DNA of 27,682 nt from CANJJB01 sp964449295 (GTDB taxonomy: Bacteria > Chlamydiota > Chlamydiia > Chlamydiales > Rhabdochlamydiaceae): contig CAYUZN010000010.1 in assembly GCA_964449295.1 (NCBI GenBank), positions 1-27,682 on the forward strand, written 5' to 3'. The notes under the pieces were generated by a model. That model saw only the letters and a program-made list of their open reading frames with translations. It did no database searches and was not told the DNA's origin. The translations under genes were made by a program, and so were the position numbers. Below, piece after piece: positions 9,801-16,241 of this stretch. Position 1 is the first letter of the stretch; each line of letters begins with the position of its first letter.

Positions 9801-11896
9801 TTTTGAGCCTCTGGTGGCTTTGGGTGATAAGGACGCTTAGGAAGTGTTTTGTAAGTTCTCTCATCTTCATACCATTTTTCTAGAGCCTTTCTTTGTTTTT
9901 GAAAATCTTGCTCAATCTGTTCTTCTGTATAATCAGGAAAACGCTTGTTTGCCTCAGTAGTGACTGCCTTTTCAAACTTTTTATGCGAATTCATCAATCC
10001 TTTCCACAACTCTGCATTTGTGGGAGCTTTATGAATACTGTCTTTAACGACCTCTGTGTAGTCTTCTGATTGAAACAGGGTAACTCCTGCTCTCTTGGCT
10101 TTAAAATAGGCTTTAGCTTCTTCAATCCGATTAAATTTGTGAGTGTCATGGAAAGTTAAAGAGTCGATTTGATTGAGTTTATCTCCTTCAAAGGGAAATG
10201 AATAATATCTCAAAGAACTCTTTCCCGATCTTTCTTTTTTTTCATCAATTAAGCAGACAAGATGGTGGACTATCGCATAGAGTGTAAATAACGTGGCAAA
10301 ACGTCTGGGAGGAAGATCTTCATAAGCTGAATTTTGAAGATAATAGACACCGATTTCTCGGAGAGTTTGACAAGACTTAAGCAAGTAGTCAGGATTACAT
10401 TTGTGCCAAGGAGATTGTTCATTGTCTGTAGGAGGAATAGGAAGTTGGTCGATAGCGTGATGAAGTGAGAGGTTCGCTGCTTGTTTAGAAGAGGATTTTT
10501 TTTCTGCTATTTTATCTTGGTATAAAGCTTTTAGCTGCTCTAAAAAAGAGACATAATCTGATCCTTGAAGAGTTAAATATCTAGGAAAAGAACTGGGGGA
10601 AACACCTCTTTTGTCAGCGTACTGACTCTCAGTGATCCAATACCGCTCTTTTCCTCTTATCTCTTGTTGAGATTGAACATTTAGGTGACTGACATTAACA
10701 GAAAGCACCTCTTCCTTTTTTTTGATGGCAAGATCTCTAGACAGTTTTTCTAATGAAGAGATATCTGCCTGTAACCTCTTTGTGGCTTCAATGGCAAAAT
10801 CTTCTGAGATACCCTCTTTTTGATGGTTGGCTAATTTATCGATTTTGCCCACTAATTTTTTAGCGGCATCGATTAACAACTCTCTAGAGCGATCTTCTTC
10901 TAGATGATCTTTTAATTCTTCATAAAGACCTAAATATAAGACAAAATCAAAATAGCCTTTGAATTTTTTATACTCTTCGAAAGAAGGAAATTGGTATTTA
11001 GCCCATGTTTTTGTGCTCGAAGGAAGGCATGTCCCTCCTCGTTGTCCTGTTTCAGCACCAAAGTCATTGAAACGATCTTTATGAAAGTGTTTTAAGAAAT
11101 CAAAAGCTTCTAAAATATAGGCTTCATCTAAAATCTCATTTTTATCATGCCTACTAATCGCCCAATCCATTTCAAATAATTGTTGAAAAAAGACAGGAGG
11201 CTCAGTAGGACCTGTACTTGCAAAAAGATACTCTTCTGGAATGTTTTCATAGCAGACAACAGGGTTTAAACGCCTTTTATCACCGCAGAGCAGGTTACGT
11301 GCTAGTTGAAAGCCGGTAGATGTATACAGACGCATATCAAAGTTTCCTTGTTCATTGCGTCTGACCTCATACATGAGCGCATGTCCCGATCCTCCTCCAA
11401 TGTTTCCCCATCCTCCAAAAAATGGATGTGAGTCTCCTTTTTCTAGTTTTTTCATGGTCTCAGTATATCTCTTGACCATCTCAATAAATCCTTCCTCTGA
11501 GAATCTATTAAAAAGTTGTTTTTGATCTGTGCACTGATTTAAAAGGATTTGAATTTGTGACACAAGTTTTTGAAGTGTCTCAGAATGAAGAGAGGGAAAA
11601 GAAAGAAGTTTCTCAAGAACCCACCGCCATGTCGTGAAAACGTGAATGGGCTGCATCCCATCAAGAGGGTCAGCACCACCTGTTCCCAATCCACCTGCTA
11701 GAAAATTGGCTGCCACATTAAGCGCCATATCCTTTCGAGATTTTGTCGATTCATCAAGTTGCTCTTCTAGATTAGGGAAATCAGATACTACGAGAGAGGG
11801 TAATAAGGGTTGGTTGAGGTGAAGAGGTTGAGAAGCCTCTTCATGCCAGTTAGAAAGGGATACACCTTCCCGTTTAATATTAGTAGTAATATCCAT
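890..11896 (-). CDS. Giant 3668-aa SecA/DEAD-like ATPase (DUF3638/DUF3645-type) with embedded ubiquitin-like domain
   Basis: One uninterrupted 11-kb frame starting at ATG 11896, with a plausible promoter just upstream. Motor motifs: Walker A MGGGKTS (2165-2171), DEVD (2323-2326), SGTP (2683-2686) and DERHTTGTD (2843-2851). Their order and form resemble SecA (GKT, DEVD, TGTA, GRGTD) and, from memory, the large DUF3638/DUF3645 proteins of fungi and some Chlamydiae. A ubiquitin-like domain lies at about 1234-1305. N-terminal GSGHALMYE (H172) and GQRGGTC (Q285, C290) could be parts of a cysteine peptidase. Other regions are coiled coils at about 1926-2003 and 2256-2313, an acidic Glu-rich stretch near 3043-3075, and degenerate EQL-type repeats at about 3395-3605. 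There is no signal peptide and no clear membrane anchor, only a weak hydrophobic patch near the C terminus. ATP-driven remodelling or a host-directed effector role is inference. No overlap with neighbours suggests it is transcribed alone. Confidence 0.85.
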   Translation of the reverse strand: MDITTNIKREGVSLSNWHEEASQPLHLNQPLLPSLVVSDFPNLEEQLDESTKSRKDMALNVAANFLAGGLGTGGADPLDGMQPIHVFTTWRWVLEKLLSFPSLHSETLQKLVSQIQILLNQCTDQKQLFNRFSEEGFIEMVKRYTETMKKLEKGDSHPFFGGWGNIGGGSGHALMYEVRRNEQGNFDMRLYTSTGFQLARNLLCGDKRRLNPVVCYENIPEEYLFASTGPTEPPVFFQQLFEMDWAISRHDKNEILDEAYILEAFDFLKHFHKDRFNDFGAETGQRGGTCLPSSTKTWAKYQFPSFEEYKKFKGYFDFVLYLGLYEELKDHLEEDRSRELLIDAAKKLVGKIDKLANHQKEGISEDFAIEATKRLQADISSLEKLSRDLAIKKKEEVLSVNVSHLNVQSQQEIRGKERYWITESQYADKRGVSPSSFPRYLTLQGSDYVSFLEQLKALYQDKIAEKKSSSKQAANLSLHHAIDQLPIPPTDNEQSPWHKCNPDYLLKSCQTLREIGVYYLQNSAYEDLPPRRFATLFTLYAIVHHLVCLIDEKKERSGKSSLRYYSFPFEGDKLNQIDSLTFHDTHKFNRIEEAKAYFKAKRAGVTLFQSEDYTEVVKDSIHKAPTNAELWKGLMNSHKKFEKAVTTEANKRFPDYTEEQIEQDFQKQRKALEKWYEDERTYKTLPKRPYHPKPPEAQKLKNLPLLTKQMLVLEEFDPKTGNSLLAKYFPEINEVRAFACFVGNAINKPWRYVTSLDRKAQRKSDHYTTQCVVTSNASEDSFNLDFFQYEWNQFINGKQYPKVINRRDFFKLDQTKRDQNTWKRETAEAQALDQKNLPSLLHQSARTLSEWKLTPHQLLLEWGKDFEFLKDPDMQGLFFRLFFRSPVDRERVHLGVGELIDNPDLLLNIQTFVQKGLSYFIKLKQKEGAGYNIHDVEGVKFLFEFTVLCQKYLHDQNKINLIKQINFIDELTSWIQDTTISRKARALLRLYRILHHFIQTPVSHLTQESLQQILLDWSVVHLYSDGSRPAQISPLLFSMADNFIAQIITHHKEMLDKNSLFFCSPILEEAGVGLFQLTWELVPDALSIYKGTTKTNESYHVDLRRGEIFAPTGKVSRVILSRAWEEDRNFKRIFSKHNPFEYTTAGAGAVTFRHPQEGFFRILLKQYYGTNLIQKQFGDEWYQYIPLDEIKEEKLGLSQGLVKDHAVWAQVKVNKIKVETVEVAHVSQTTSGPVTVFLKSVNGKTYTVDVDFNKSLQEQVSTLTKILQEFENITLVLNGKPIDVNQPLTAFNLARESTIHLTTNGKDPQTILNLKPSTSNSTLLPHALPVNFHPFKAVITSLQTGRPVWAIDEKGRIFEIAEEEGLIKAAQEDMSVHYLEAADSGLTHFEEAGYILTQVDSAGKTQRVDFPRYHSLNGNPLFFIRKEGRDHLSWNDNQQYDVKETPQGVFPSHTKYLYLTPTNKKNPGIILIPFNRRFCSPAIEEWGSIPYFDYQIKGGQIIPQSLEGRFYLSYLYYGDKKYQSAITEMTSIYPIDTVSPLGFLILDQIRKKHPPIDHPDAAMVPLWAALQFIKALDRQSHEPVSSYFTSTTEDIKALNNLIFWAYTSLQASNHISEGCRLPDSEKKILFQKLVDEAQSKMALFEDMNITYPHELIEHLTYWLINPSKTQTALKEVRQYPKDRHLERLQKFSFELPSKPSVDNETLQKRYEDDCRFATLWLEKDSGHIPFLVSRWPLESPGGAKENGKLLSQVLEIAHAADNMRLAMLWKLRNWRLHWRKQKEDIAFLDLMIQILLRPTNFPKAIPDSTSPTQKAEFLQNEIDYKQHSSGADFLESIDDHLKNYSKAISSSLKSQGPYPEPSLVSWYNQKEPSLSDFGHTKEPLLQEVKGNIDDYRTHKLTGWRTQFCAPFKTQDKSPPSSFRFSMKEGLLSKEDEAYKDSIQRDLDILAADFDEGVKQLDQQEEITVTHEGGLLEAIQKEKETTLKSLQKKEKEAQESLNRLPLPFKDYLHRIAQDVKGVKKSISLDKAREALLTFDKRAFKVLNPSITDADIEIISQLLIDIEDLKSWKLQLERMEDLVSQGQDITDPQDPTKRDLARRLLQELEASTHFNTLNAESQVVFRSFCGGTGLVPFKKQVDLITRMLATHKDDPSVFQDCISQLIMGGGKTSVIAALLLQLLSRLEGKIALFIVPSPLLKSVSSNLTTSLKKGFNQTLEIIDVRRSDLTPYRLTQIEKLLKTSQENPIPIITTPASNQIFKLEFLSQLRKLKAQIEELKNSLDEKQEAHKIPQLQKLIDERVKKIKQLAKIVETISESSHALLDEVDLILDALLEINFPDGTKVAIQPERNHLAHTIFSHCMRDDLRVTTLPGNPLIKDALRLDLKLQQTPLEGAQEKAAFQARYRESVVVLAHELATSFAPFQTLPKDLQPSLERFLTRKIPLWVQDFADKKHFQFNEDELRNKDPQWQQFGTLAEFKNDCHFLSLLNDRAKSPNKKEKQLAELISFATHLLNDVLSMTLLENAKRDYGPVPSNPHGKICPYDGVDSPVTDREFGYPWAEVCYYYQWACLSTPEDAVIIQLAKLATEAAHYYMKKNGELFNQTVEYLQFKELTGCSLQDFQDTDSHLCREALIRARETLQKDPKKRLDLQKELAASQVKMNSLYLSGNGLSLCRNLSSRRGMSGTPWNVEGYRQSLAENFIPDQGTEGKVLATLARQVTQNKLHKVDLIPDMENLLGQVFQSSPTPTNIRGLIDAGGLLKIWPNNAVIVQQILSFLEKEQKTGSVNKDIDTVLFFHKEKGETQANTLYMWKMGAEHPEKVGATTQEALKAKGIDPQKCFTLYDERHTTGTDILQDPTAVNLFTFDPKMLLRTLPQGAMRLRQLLSSQSIEIVIDKTTLADIYNQGQTIDDLLLQAAKNQSIRKTSNMPRYYTMQIEDPFQTYAVQPLLNLFTKDKFNDDAFLDLMQKAEPYFVHTLQDNLFEQFGRLKKEEDSKAVLTNRLDKLAQNFPFPSEALDKEMEALREHIQKAPLPPYMKTACANIGMQTEVEAETEVETNVEQEKQTEAELDQDIDRELQLYENLERSDYRKDKPISYEDFQTLIQQLSSTKPALTSIADQLGKFKYGLKDERKHYETIFSEPIYGTENYFNTCTYILPVFHHLQRPPTQILAVKADAGMKWLLLSEHEASSVKQHLKDHPEHQNIWLIQPDGTPLAPTSQPFPIDDQTNEDIFRGLLEINVFNGNADWLGYYEHYLAPWLIDNSELKLNFLKLRTARHPHQRQILSYLPSILRLSAEHQIDMKSSHMIFSARAGKEIWAPGDDYTPTSLVDVKLLKSMKQIEQLLSRFIPDLGIDMAKTDEPTKEALQILRTKHRGATEEEFAQTVDNHSKTQIKYLPNEKVQHLSCEQLKWIDLSQVPYLKKPEQIAKTTEHFTQYFLSEEQVKHLVPSQANLIPFVNPDYYKHLTHLEHIQKVPPIHLDKIEPNYGCHLTSLQIKEGITTLDLVQRYKPHFLPAQWQHVNGELIQGIPPDEVTQTHIQEIKDVNTIQSLHTIAQDESRATKWIGWLTSNQLNHVTDEQLPYIQSPSLVRSFSFWKALHFLTPEQLKHRTFLQKTVHALALYTFGILAKIALWTRVSHLLHITQKCQIYSDLLDKSKIKNWIHSFFHRP
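7982..8197 (-). other. Ubiquitin-like domain inside the giant protein
   Basis: Residues V1234 to G1305 align almost colinearly with ubiquitin, with one single-residue gap. Shared points are F4, K6, GKT at 10-12, alternating acidic/hydrophobic strand 2 (VDVD), the LVLNGK segment over ubiquitin 43-48 with K1280 at the K48 position, and ESTIHL over ESTLHL at 64-69. The C-terminal LRLRGG tail is absent (TTNGKDP instead), so it cannot be conjugated and acts, if at all, as a built-in Ubl or beta-grasp binding module. The similarity is read by eye, and a beta-grasp fold is the safest reading. Confidence 0.75.
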
Positions 11897-11916
11897 AAAA
11901 TTTGTTTAAAATATTA

Positions 11917-11945
11917 TTTATAGCTAATATTGTAACATGTTTTAA
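11917..11945 (-). promoter_or_regulatory. Candidate promoter of the giant gene
   Basis: On the minus strand TTAAAA (11945-11940) and TATAAA (11922-11917) are 17 bp apart, and the -10-like box ends 20 bp before the ATG at 11896. The -10 is a 5/6 match and the -35 is weak. No convincing Shine-Dalgarno lies between them. The region is very AT-rich, so chance matches are likely. Confidence 0.3.
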
Positions 11946-11988
11946 AGATTAAAAACTATCTATTATTCTATAGTTAACAGGCAATGCA

Positions 11989-12423
11989 TCAAGGTTTTTT
12001 TTGAGGAATAGCAGGCCCTTTCGGATTAGGGGCTTGAGGAGGTGGGAGAGGTGCTGAAGGATCAAACTTTTTGGCTTTAATACTGGTGCCAGAGATCGTA
12101 TTTGTGATGATTATCGGATAATCGAGATTCTTAGATGGTGTCACAGTGACATTTGATGGAAGAAGCCAAGCTGAGCTCACATCTCGATCATCGGGATGGA
12201 TTTCATAAATATCACCATTGCTGAGTTGAAGTTTAGCTCCTCCATCTAGATTCTCAGACACATACAGATCTTTTAAAGATGGGGGGAGAGGTGGATTTTG
12301 GGGAACTTGCGGTGTTGAGGGAACTGTGATGTCTCCCACTTGAATCATGCCTAAAATATGTGGAATATGAAAAAATAATACAGATACAACTAATAGCGAA
12401 GAAACCATTCTTGGATAAGGCAT
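11989..12423 (-). CDS. Small exported proline-rich protein, function unknown
   Basis: A 144-residue protein with a typical export signal: short basic N terminus (MPYPR), hydrophobic core VSSLLVVSVLFFHIPHILG, and a likely cut near residue 25. The mature part has a Pro-rich stretch at about 33-48, a compact middle containing GDIYEIHPDDRDVSSAWLLP and an alternating beta-like segment, and a Pro/Lys-rich tail. A ribosome-binding AGAGG lies 11 bp before ATG 12423. The coding region ends 92 bp before the giant gene on the same strand, so the two could share a transcript, although the giant gene may have its own promoter. I do not recognise the family. A small periplasmic or surface protein is inferred from the signal peptide only. 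Confidence 0.75.
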   Translation of the reverse strand: MPYPRMVSSLLVVSVLFFHIPHILGMIQVGDITVPSTPQVPQNPPLPPSLKDLYVSENLDGGAKLQLSNGDIYEIHPDDRDVSSAWLLPSNVTVTPSKNLDYPIIITNTISGTSIKAKKFDPSAPLPPPQAPNPKGPAIPQKKP

Positions 12424-12545
12424 CGACTGTTCAACCTCTATATTTATTCTTTTAAATGATTAACCCAATTAATCCAATAATTTTTTTTATTTAATGTCTG
12501 TTGAAGACGCATGATTTTGCCCTGGTATTTTATTAAGATGTAATG

Positions 12546-12551
12546 TATAAT
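12546..12551 (+). promoter_or_regulatory. Candidate -10 box of the 736-aa gene
   Basis: A perfect TATAAT ends 30 bp before ATG 12581, with a ribosome-binding GAGGA between them. No good -35 lies at 16-18 bp (nearest TGGTAT). The 157-bp gap between the two divergent genes is strongly AT-rich, so the hit is suggestive only. Confidence 0.35.
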
Positions 12552-12580
12552 ATTTTTTATTAAAATGAGGAATTATATCT

Positions 12581-14791
12581 ATGGATAGCATTAAGCAAGT
12601 AGTTGGTAAATGTTTTTATCAATGGGGAGATCTTAAGGAAGGCAAAAATGCTGGTAAAGTCTATATTGTTGCTTTGACAACAGTCGTTGCTTTTAGTGCA
12701 TCTCTAAGTCATATTTCTCAAAAAATAAGTCGTTTTTCCCGTCTTACAGGAATTATAGTAGGTGGTGTTGCTTCTGCTATTTTTATTAAATATGTGAGAA
12801 GTGATTCTTTTATGCATTTAAAAGAAAACTTAATGTCTGAGATAGTTACAAAAAAATTGGAGCAAGTTCTTAAGACAGAAGATGCAAAAGAGTTAGATTT
12901 AATTTCACATATCGATATTTTTGTAAGATCTTGTCCTCGGTTTGATTTTGTTAATTTTTTCTCCAACTTAAATTTAGAAAAATGTTCCGATAGCTTATTG
13001 AATAGACTTATAGAAAGTTTAATAAAGTATTATAAAACAGCATACCCTACAAAAGATAAAGAACAAACGAAAACTCTTTTAAAGAGATGGATTGAACAAA
13101 CAATGGAGAGGGCTCATAAGGCACTTGTTGCTGTTGAGATACTAGATAATTTTAATCAAGAAACGGTGCAACTAAGGCAAAAAGCGGAAGAAGGTCTGAG
13201 AGAGGCTTTTAAGTGTCTAGGAGAGGCTTTTAAGTGTCTAGATTCTTGGCCTAAAGACAGTCGGGTTAGGTTATCAATAACCTATCCTGATGTTTCTAGC
13301 ATACGATTCGCGTCTAACATGCGTATAATTCATCAACTGATTTTAAAATATAAAGGAATTACCTTATGCAATCGGCGGGAATATTCAATATTAGGCGATG
13401 TAAAGAGATGGTGTGAAAATAATTTTAAAAGGTTCATTTTGAAAGGAAATACAGATGAACTAAAGTGCTTACTGGATATTCTTGGAGAGTCCCCTGACTT
13501 TGATCTACTAGATTTTCTTTCTCGCATAGAATTAAACGCTTGCACAAGCGGTAAAGTTGATGTTTTACTAAATGCCCTTCAAAATTATATGGTTAAGGAA
13601 AAGGAAAAACGTGAACCAAAAGACGGCTCAAGACCGCTCTTAGGGAGTTTTGATGCAAGACAAGATCTTATTAAATGGAAAAAATCTAACCTAAAAACTG
13701 TCTTAAGTCAGTTGGTCTACAATCCAATAAAGACAGCTTTTAGTAATGCCAATGATGGGGTCTTACTAGCATTCTTAAATAAGCTAGATTTTTTCAATAC
13801 CTATGAGATTTATCTATTTGATTGGTGGCCTGGTGATTTAAAAGAGTTGGATTTGGGAAAATACCCAAAATTTTCTGCTGAACTTATTCTTAAAGTGATG
13901 CAATTGTGCGATCTATCGTCTACGGCAGAGCGTGCAAGAGAAGTTTTAGAAGTATGGGCTGAGACTGCACAAAATAAGATACAAGACTGGGTTCTAGTTA
14001 AAGGAGTCTCTATGTTACATACCGTTTCTTTTTTTCACCTTCCCTTTAAATTTACCCGTTGTGTGCTTCAATCATCAGTTGTCAAAAGTTTATCTTTTGA
14101 AGAGAAGTTTGCATTGATTCAATCTGCTTTGAACCAGCGCTCCTCCGGCTATTCATACTCATTTGATAGTTATATAGTGCTTTTCAAACATGCAGAGGCG
14201 TTAGCTGACGGTGATAAATCTACATTTACCCGATTTATAACAGAATGGTTTAAACAAGATCTATCAGACATACGGGTAGGGTCTTGGTCTAAATGGAACA
14301 ATAACGAGTTTGTTATTTGTTCGACAGCTTGGTTTTTTGATAATCCTGATTATCGAAAAATTTGTCTTATGGCAGCAATTGGGAAAGGGCTAGTAGATCC
14401 TTCTTGTTTATTTCAAGATTATAAGCGTGAAAAGGACGAAACAGTAACAGGTAATATCTATCTTTATATAGGATTACAAAAGCAGTTTTCAGATGAAGAG
14501 ATTGAAGGCATTATTCAGGCTTGTAACAACCTTGTTTATGATGAAACCATAAATTGGCTGCCTATAAAAAAGAGCTTTATCTTTGGCATTATAAAATATG
14601 CTGTTATAGCTGAGGATATTAACACTATTAGAATAATTGCTAATTTAGATGCAGTACGAAGTTGTGTTAAGGATGAAATAAAGAGAGCAGACCGAATTTA
14701 TTTCTCGGGAGATCTGGGTTCTCTAGAAGAAAAATTGAAAGAGCTGTTAAATTCGAAAGATCCTTCTCTTTGCACTCGTTTCTTTGCTTAG
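12581..14791 (+). CDS. Hypothetical 736-aa protein with N-terminal two-helix membrane hairpin (Inc-like)
   Basis: No known domain recognised. A ribosome-binding GAGGA lies 9 bp before the ATG. Near the N terminus two hydrophobic segments (about 26-44, VYIVALTTVVAFSASLS, and 55-71, LTGIIVGGVASAIFIKY) are separated by about 10 polar residues. This short bilobed hairpin is the hallmark of chlamydial inclusion-membrane (Inc) proteins, which are secreted by type III and inserted in the vacuole membrane. The remaining roughly 660 residues are Lys/Leu-rich and look all-helical, perhaps an alpha-solenoid. A 21-bp in-frame tandem duplication gives EAFKCLG/EAFKCLD at about residues 207-220. The gene looks more AT-rich than its neighbours. 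The stop TAG is made half by chromosome and half by the palindromic element that follows. The Inc assignment is inference from topology. Confidence 0.8.
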   Translation: MDSIKQVVGKCFYQWGDLKEGKNAGKVYIVALTTVVAFSASLSHISQKISRFSRLTGIIVGGVASAIFIKYVRSDSFMHLKENLMSEIVTKKLEQVLKTEDAKELDLISHIDIFVRSCPRFDFVNFFSNLNLEKCSDSLLNRLIESLIKYYKTAYPTKDKEQTKTLLKRWIEQTMERAHKALVAVEILDNFNQETVQLRQKAEEGLREAFKCLGEAFKCLDSWPKDSRVRLSITYPDVSSIRFASNMRIIHQLILKYKGITLCNRREYSILGDVKRWCENNFKRFILKGNTDELKCLLDILGESPDFDLLDFLSRIELNACTSGKVDVLLNALQNYMVKEKEKREPKDGSRPLLGSFDARQDLIKWKKSNLKTVLSQLVYNPIKTAFSNANDGVLLAFLNKLDFFNTYEIYLFDWWPGDLKELDLGKYPKFSAELILKVMQLCDLSSTAERAREVLEVWAETAQNKIQDWVLVKGVSMLHTVSFFHLPFKFTRCVLQSSVVKSLSFEEKFALIQSALNQRSSGYSYSFDSYIVLFKHAEALADGDKSTFTRFITEWFKQDLSDIRVGSWSKWNNNEFVICSTAWFFDNPDYRKICLMAAIGKGLVDPSCLFQDYKREKDETVTGNIYLYIGLQKQFSDEEIEGIIQACNNLVYDETINWLPIKKSFIFGIIKYAVIAEDINTIRIIANLDAVRSCVKDEIKRADRIYFSGDLGSLEEKLKELLNSKDPSLCTRFFA
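13200..13241 (+). repeat. 21-bp perfect tandem duplication within the 736-aa gene
   Basis: The 21-bp unit GAGAGGCTTTTAAGTGTCTAG occurs at 13200-13220 and again at 13221-13241 with no mismatch. It is in frame and adds seven residues (EAFKCL plus G or D). Perfect identity points to a recent slippage event. Confidence 0.9.
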
Positions 14792-14956
14792 GGATCGTCA
14801 GGAAATAAATTTTACTGTTTCCAAGGAGAAAAACGGTTCAGATTTTGAGGATTTTTTCGCAGCAGATGTTCTTTTGCACCTCTGCAAGAAAAAATCCTCA
14901 ATAAGATGAATCGATTTTTCCCTTGAAAACAGTAAAAGTTAATTCCTGACGATCCT
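14791..14956. mobile_element. 166-bp MITE-like palindromic element with TTA flanks
   Basis: The two halves form one long imperfect inverted repeat. The left arm from 14792 and the complement of the right arm ending at 14955 are roughly 80% alike over about 75 bp. They share perfect outer ends GGATCGTCAGGAA and an inner block GAGGATTTTTTC, around a loop of about 14 bp. TTA flanks both sides (14788-14790 and 14957-14959), as a 3-bp target duplication would. There is no coding capacity. It fits a non-autonomous element moved by a transposase acting in trans. A TNA target is known for the IS1031 group of the IS5 family, but this link is speculative. As RNA it would fold into a very stable hairpin and may end transcription of the gene before it. 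Confidence 0.7.
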
Positions 14957-15064
14957 TTAATAAACGTTAAATTTTTTGTCTTTCTTATTAATCACTAACT
15001 TTGGTATGAGATAAAAAGATCAGCATGAATGATTGCTGTATTTTGATTATTTAAGGAAAACATT

Positions 15065-16183
15065 ATGCACTCCAAAACATTTTTAGCTGTGAGTCTAACA
15101 GCTTCTTTAGTCTTTATGTCTCTTTATGCAGAGTCTTCTCAAGCAGTAGATGTAACTTTGATTGATGAATCCAGTCTTAAAGAATACATTGCAGAAGGTC
15201 ATGTCGGCCCTTACGCGCCGTTTGTTGATACAAAGCAACCCCAAGGACAGATTCCTGCTGGCTATAATAAAACAGCGGCTATCGATGTCGATGGAGGATG
15301 CGATATTTTTACAACCGCTGCTTTTACTTTTTGGGATGTTCAGCAAGATGGTATGAAAATAGGATCTACATATAGTTCTCCTGTGCACTCAGGTTTTACA
15401 GATACTTTATTTCTTAAAGATGAATATAAGGCAGGCTTTAAAGTAGGCATTGGAGCTAACACGCGTTGTGATGATAATTGGGTTGTCTCTGCTAATTATG
15501 CTTGGTTTGATCATGCACTTCATAAAAATCAAGGCAGCTTTCCTTTCTTAAGTACACCTTTTGTGCTCATTGGAGGCGGTGGTGGCGGGGTGGTATTTAC
15601 AAATAGTAACCATAGATGGCATTTTGGAGTGAGTATCCTCGATGTCGAACTCGCAAGACCTTTTTATCAAGGATTAAGACTGACGATTAACCCCTTCTTC
15701 GGTATCCGTACGCAGTGGTTATCGCAGCGCTACAGACTCTCTGGCATGACAACTTTAGGAAGTGCATCTGAGGCAACTTGGAAATCTTCTTCTTGGGGCT
15801 TAGGACCAAAACTTGGGTTTGATATGAACTGGCTTTTAGGAGCAGGTTTTAAGTTAATAGCCAGCGCCTCTGGTAGTCTTATTTATACGCACTACTCTCC
15901 TCTGCGATATAATGAACCGACGGCATCTCCAACGGCTTATTCTATCAGTTTTTCCTCACAAAATTATTTAAGAGGTGATGCTGATGGCAAACTTGGATTT
16001 GGTTGGGGCAGTTATGTAGGAAATAATAAATTCCATCTAGAGTTTGCAGCAACGTATGATTTCCAAATTTTCTGGAATCAAAATATGATCACATGGATGA
16101 TGAACAACATCTCTAATGTTGATGCATCGGCTGGTAATCTTTATCTGAATGGATTGACAATTTCAGGAAGATTTGATTTCTAA
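15065..16183 (+). CDS. MOMP-like (Legionella-type) outer membrane porin
   Basis: A 372-residue protein with a Sec signal (MHSKTFLAVSLTASLVFMSL) cut near residue 22-27. The mature part alternates aromatic beta strands and Gly/Asn turns and ends in FDF, the usual C-terminal Phe of outer-membrane barrels. Pieces such as AAFTFWDVQQDGM, NWVVSANYAWF and SSWGLGPKLGFDMNWLL resemble the Lpg1974/Legionella OMP family, which is expanded as MOMP-like porins in Chlamydia-related bacteria. A Gly-rich segment (IGGGGGGVV) lies near residue 170. A ribosome-binding AAGGAAAA precedes the ATG. The 108 bp between the palindromic element and the start hold the leader, with no convincing promoter visible. The gene is followed by a terminator-like hairpin. 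Its role is probably general diffusion and outer-membrane structure. Confidence 0.8.
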   Translation: MHSKTFLAVSLTASLVFMSLYAESSQAVDVTLIDESSLKEYIAEGHVGPYAPFVDTKQPQGQIPAGYNKTAAIDVDGGCDIFTTAAFTFWDVQQDGMKIGSTYSSPVHSGFTDTLFLKDEYKAGFKVGIGANTRCDDNWVVSANYAWFDHALHKNQGSFPFLSTPFVLIGGGGGGVVFTNSNHRWHFGVSILDVELARPFYQGLRLTINPFFGIRTQWLSQRYRLSGMTTLGSASEATWKSSSWGLGPKLGFDMNWLLGAGFKLIASASGSLIYTHYSPLRYNEPTASPTAYSISFSSQNYLRGDADGKLGFGWGSYVGNNKFHLEFAATYDFQIFWNQNMITWMMNNISNVDASAGNLYLNGLTISGRFDF

Positions 16184-16193
16184 AATGGTAGAT

Positions 16194-16227
16194 GTCATCT
16201 TGCTATGAGCAAGATGACTTGTTTTTT
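16194..16227 (+). terminator. Rho-independent terminator after the porin gene
   Basis: A perfect 11-bp stem, GTCATCTTGCT (16194-16204) and AGCAAGATGAC (16208-16218) around loop ATG, is followed by TTGTTTTTTG. It begins 11 bp after the porin stop and ends just before the next gene's ribosome-binding region, so it could act as a terminator or a partial attenuator between the two surface genes. Confidence 0.85.
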
Positions 16228-16241
16228 GCCCAAGAGATTTT

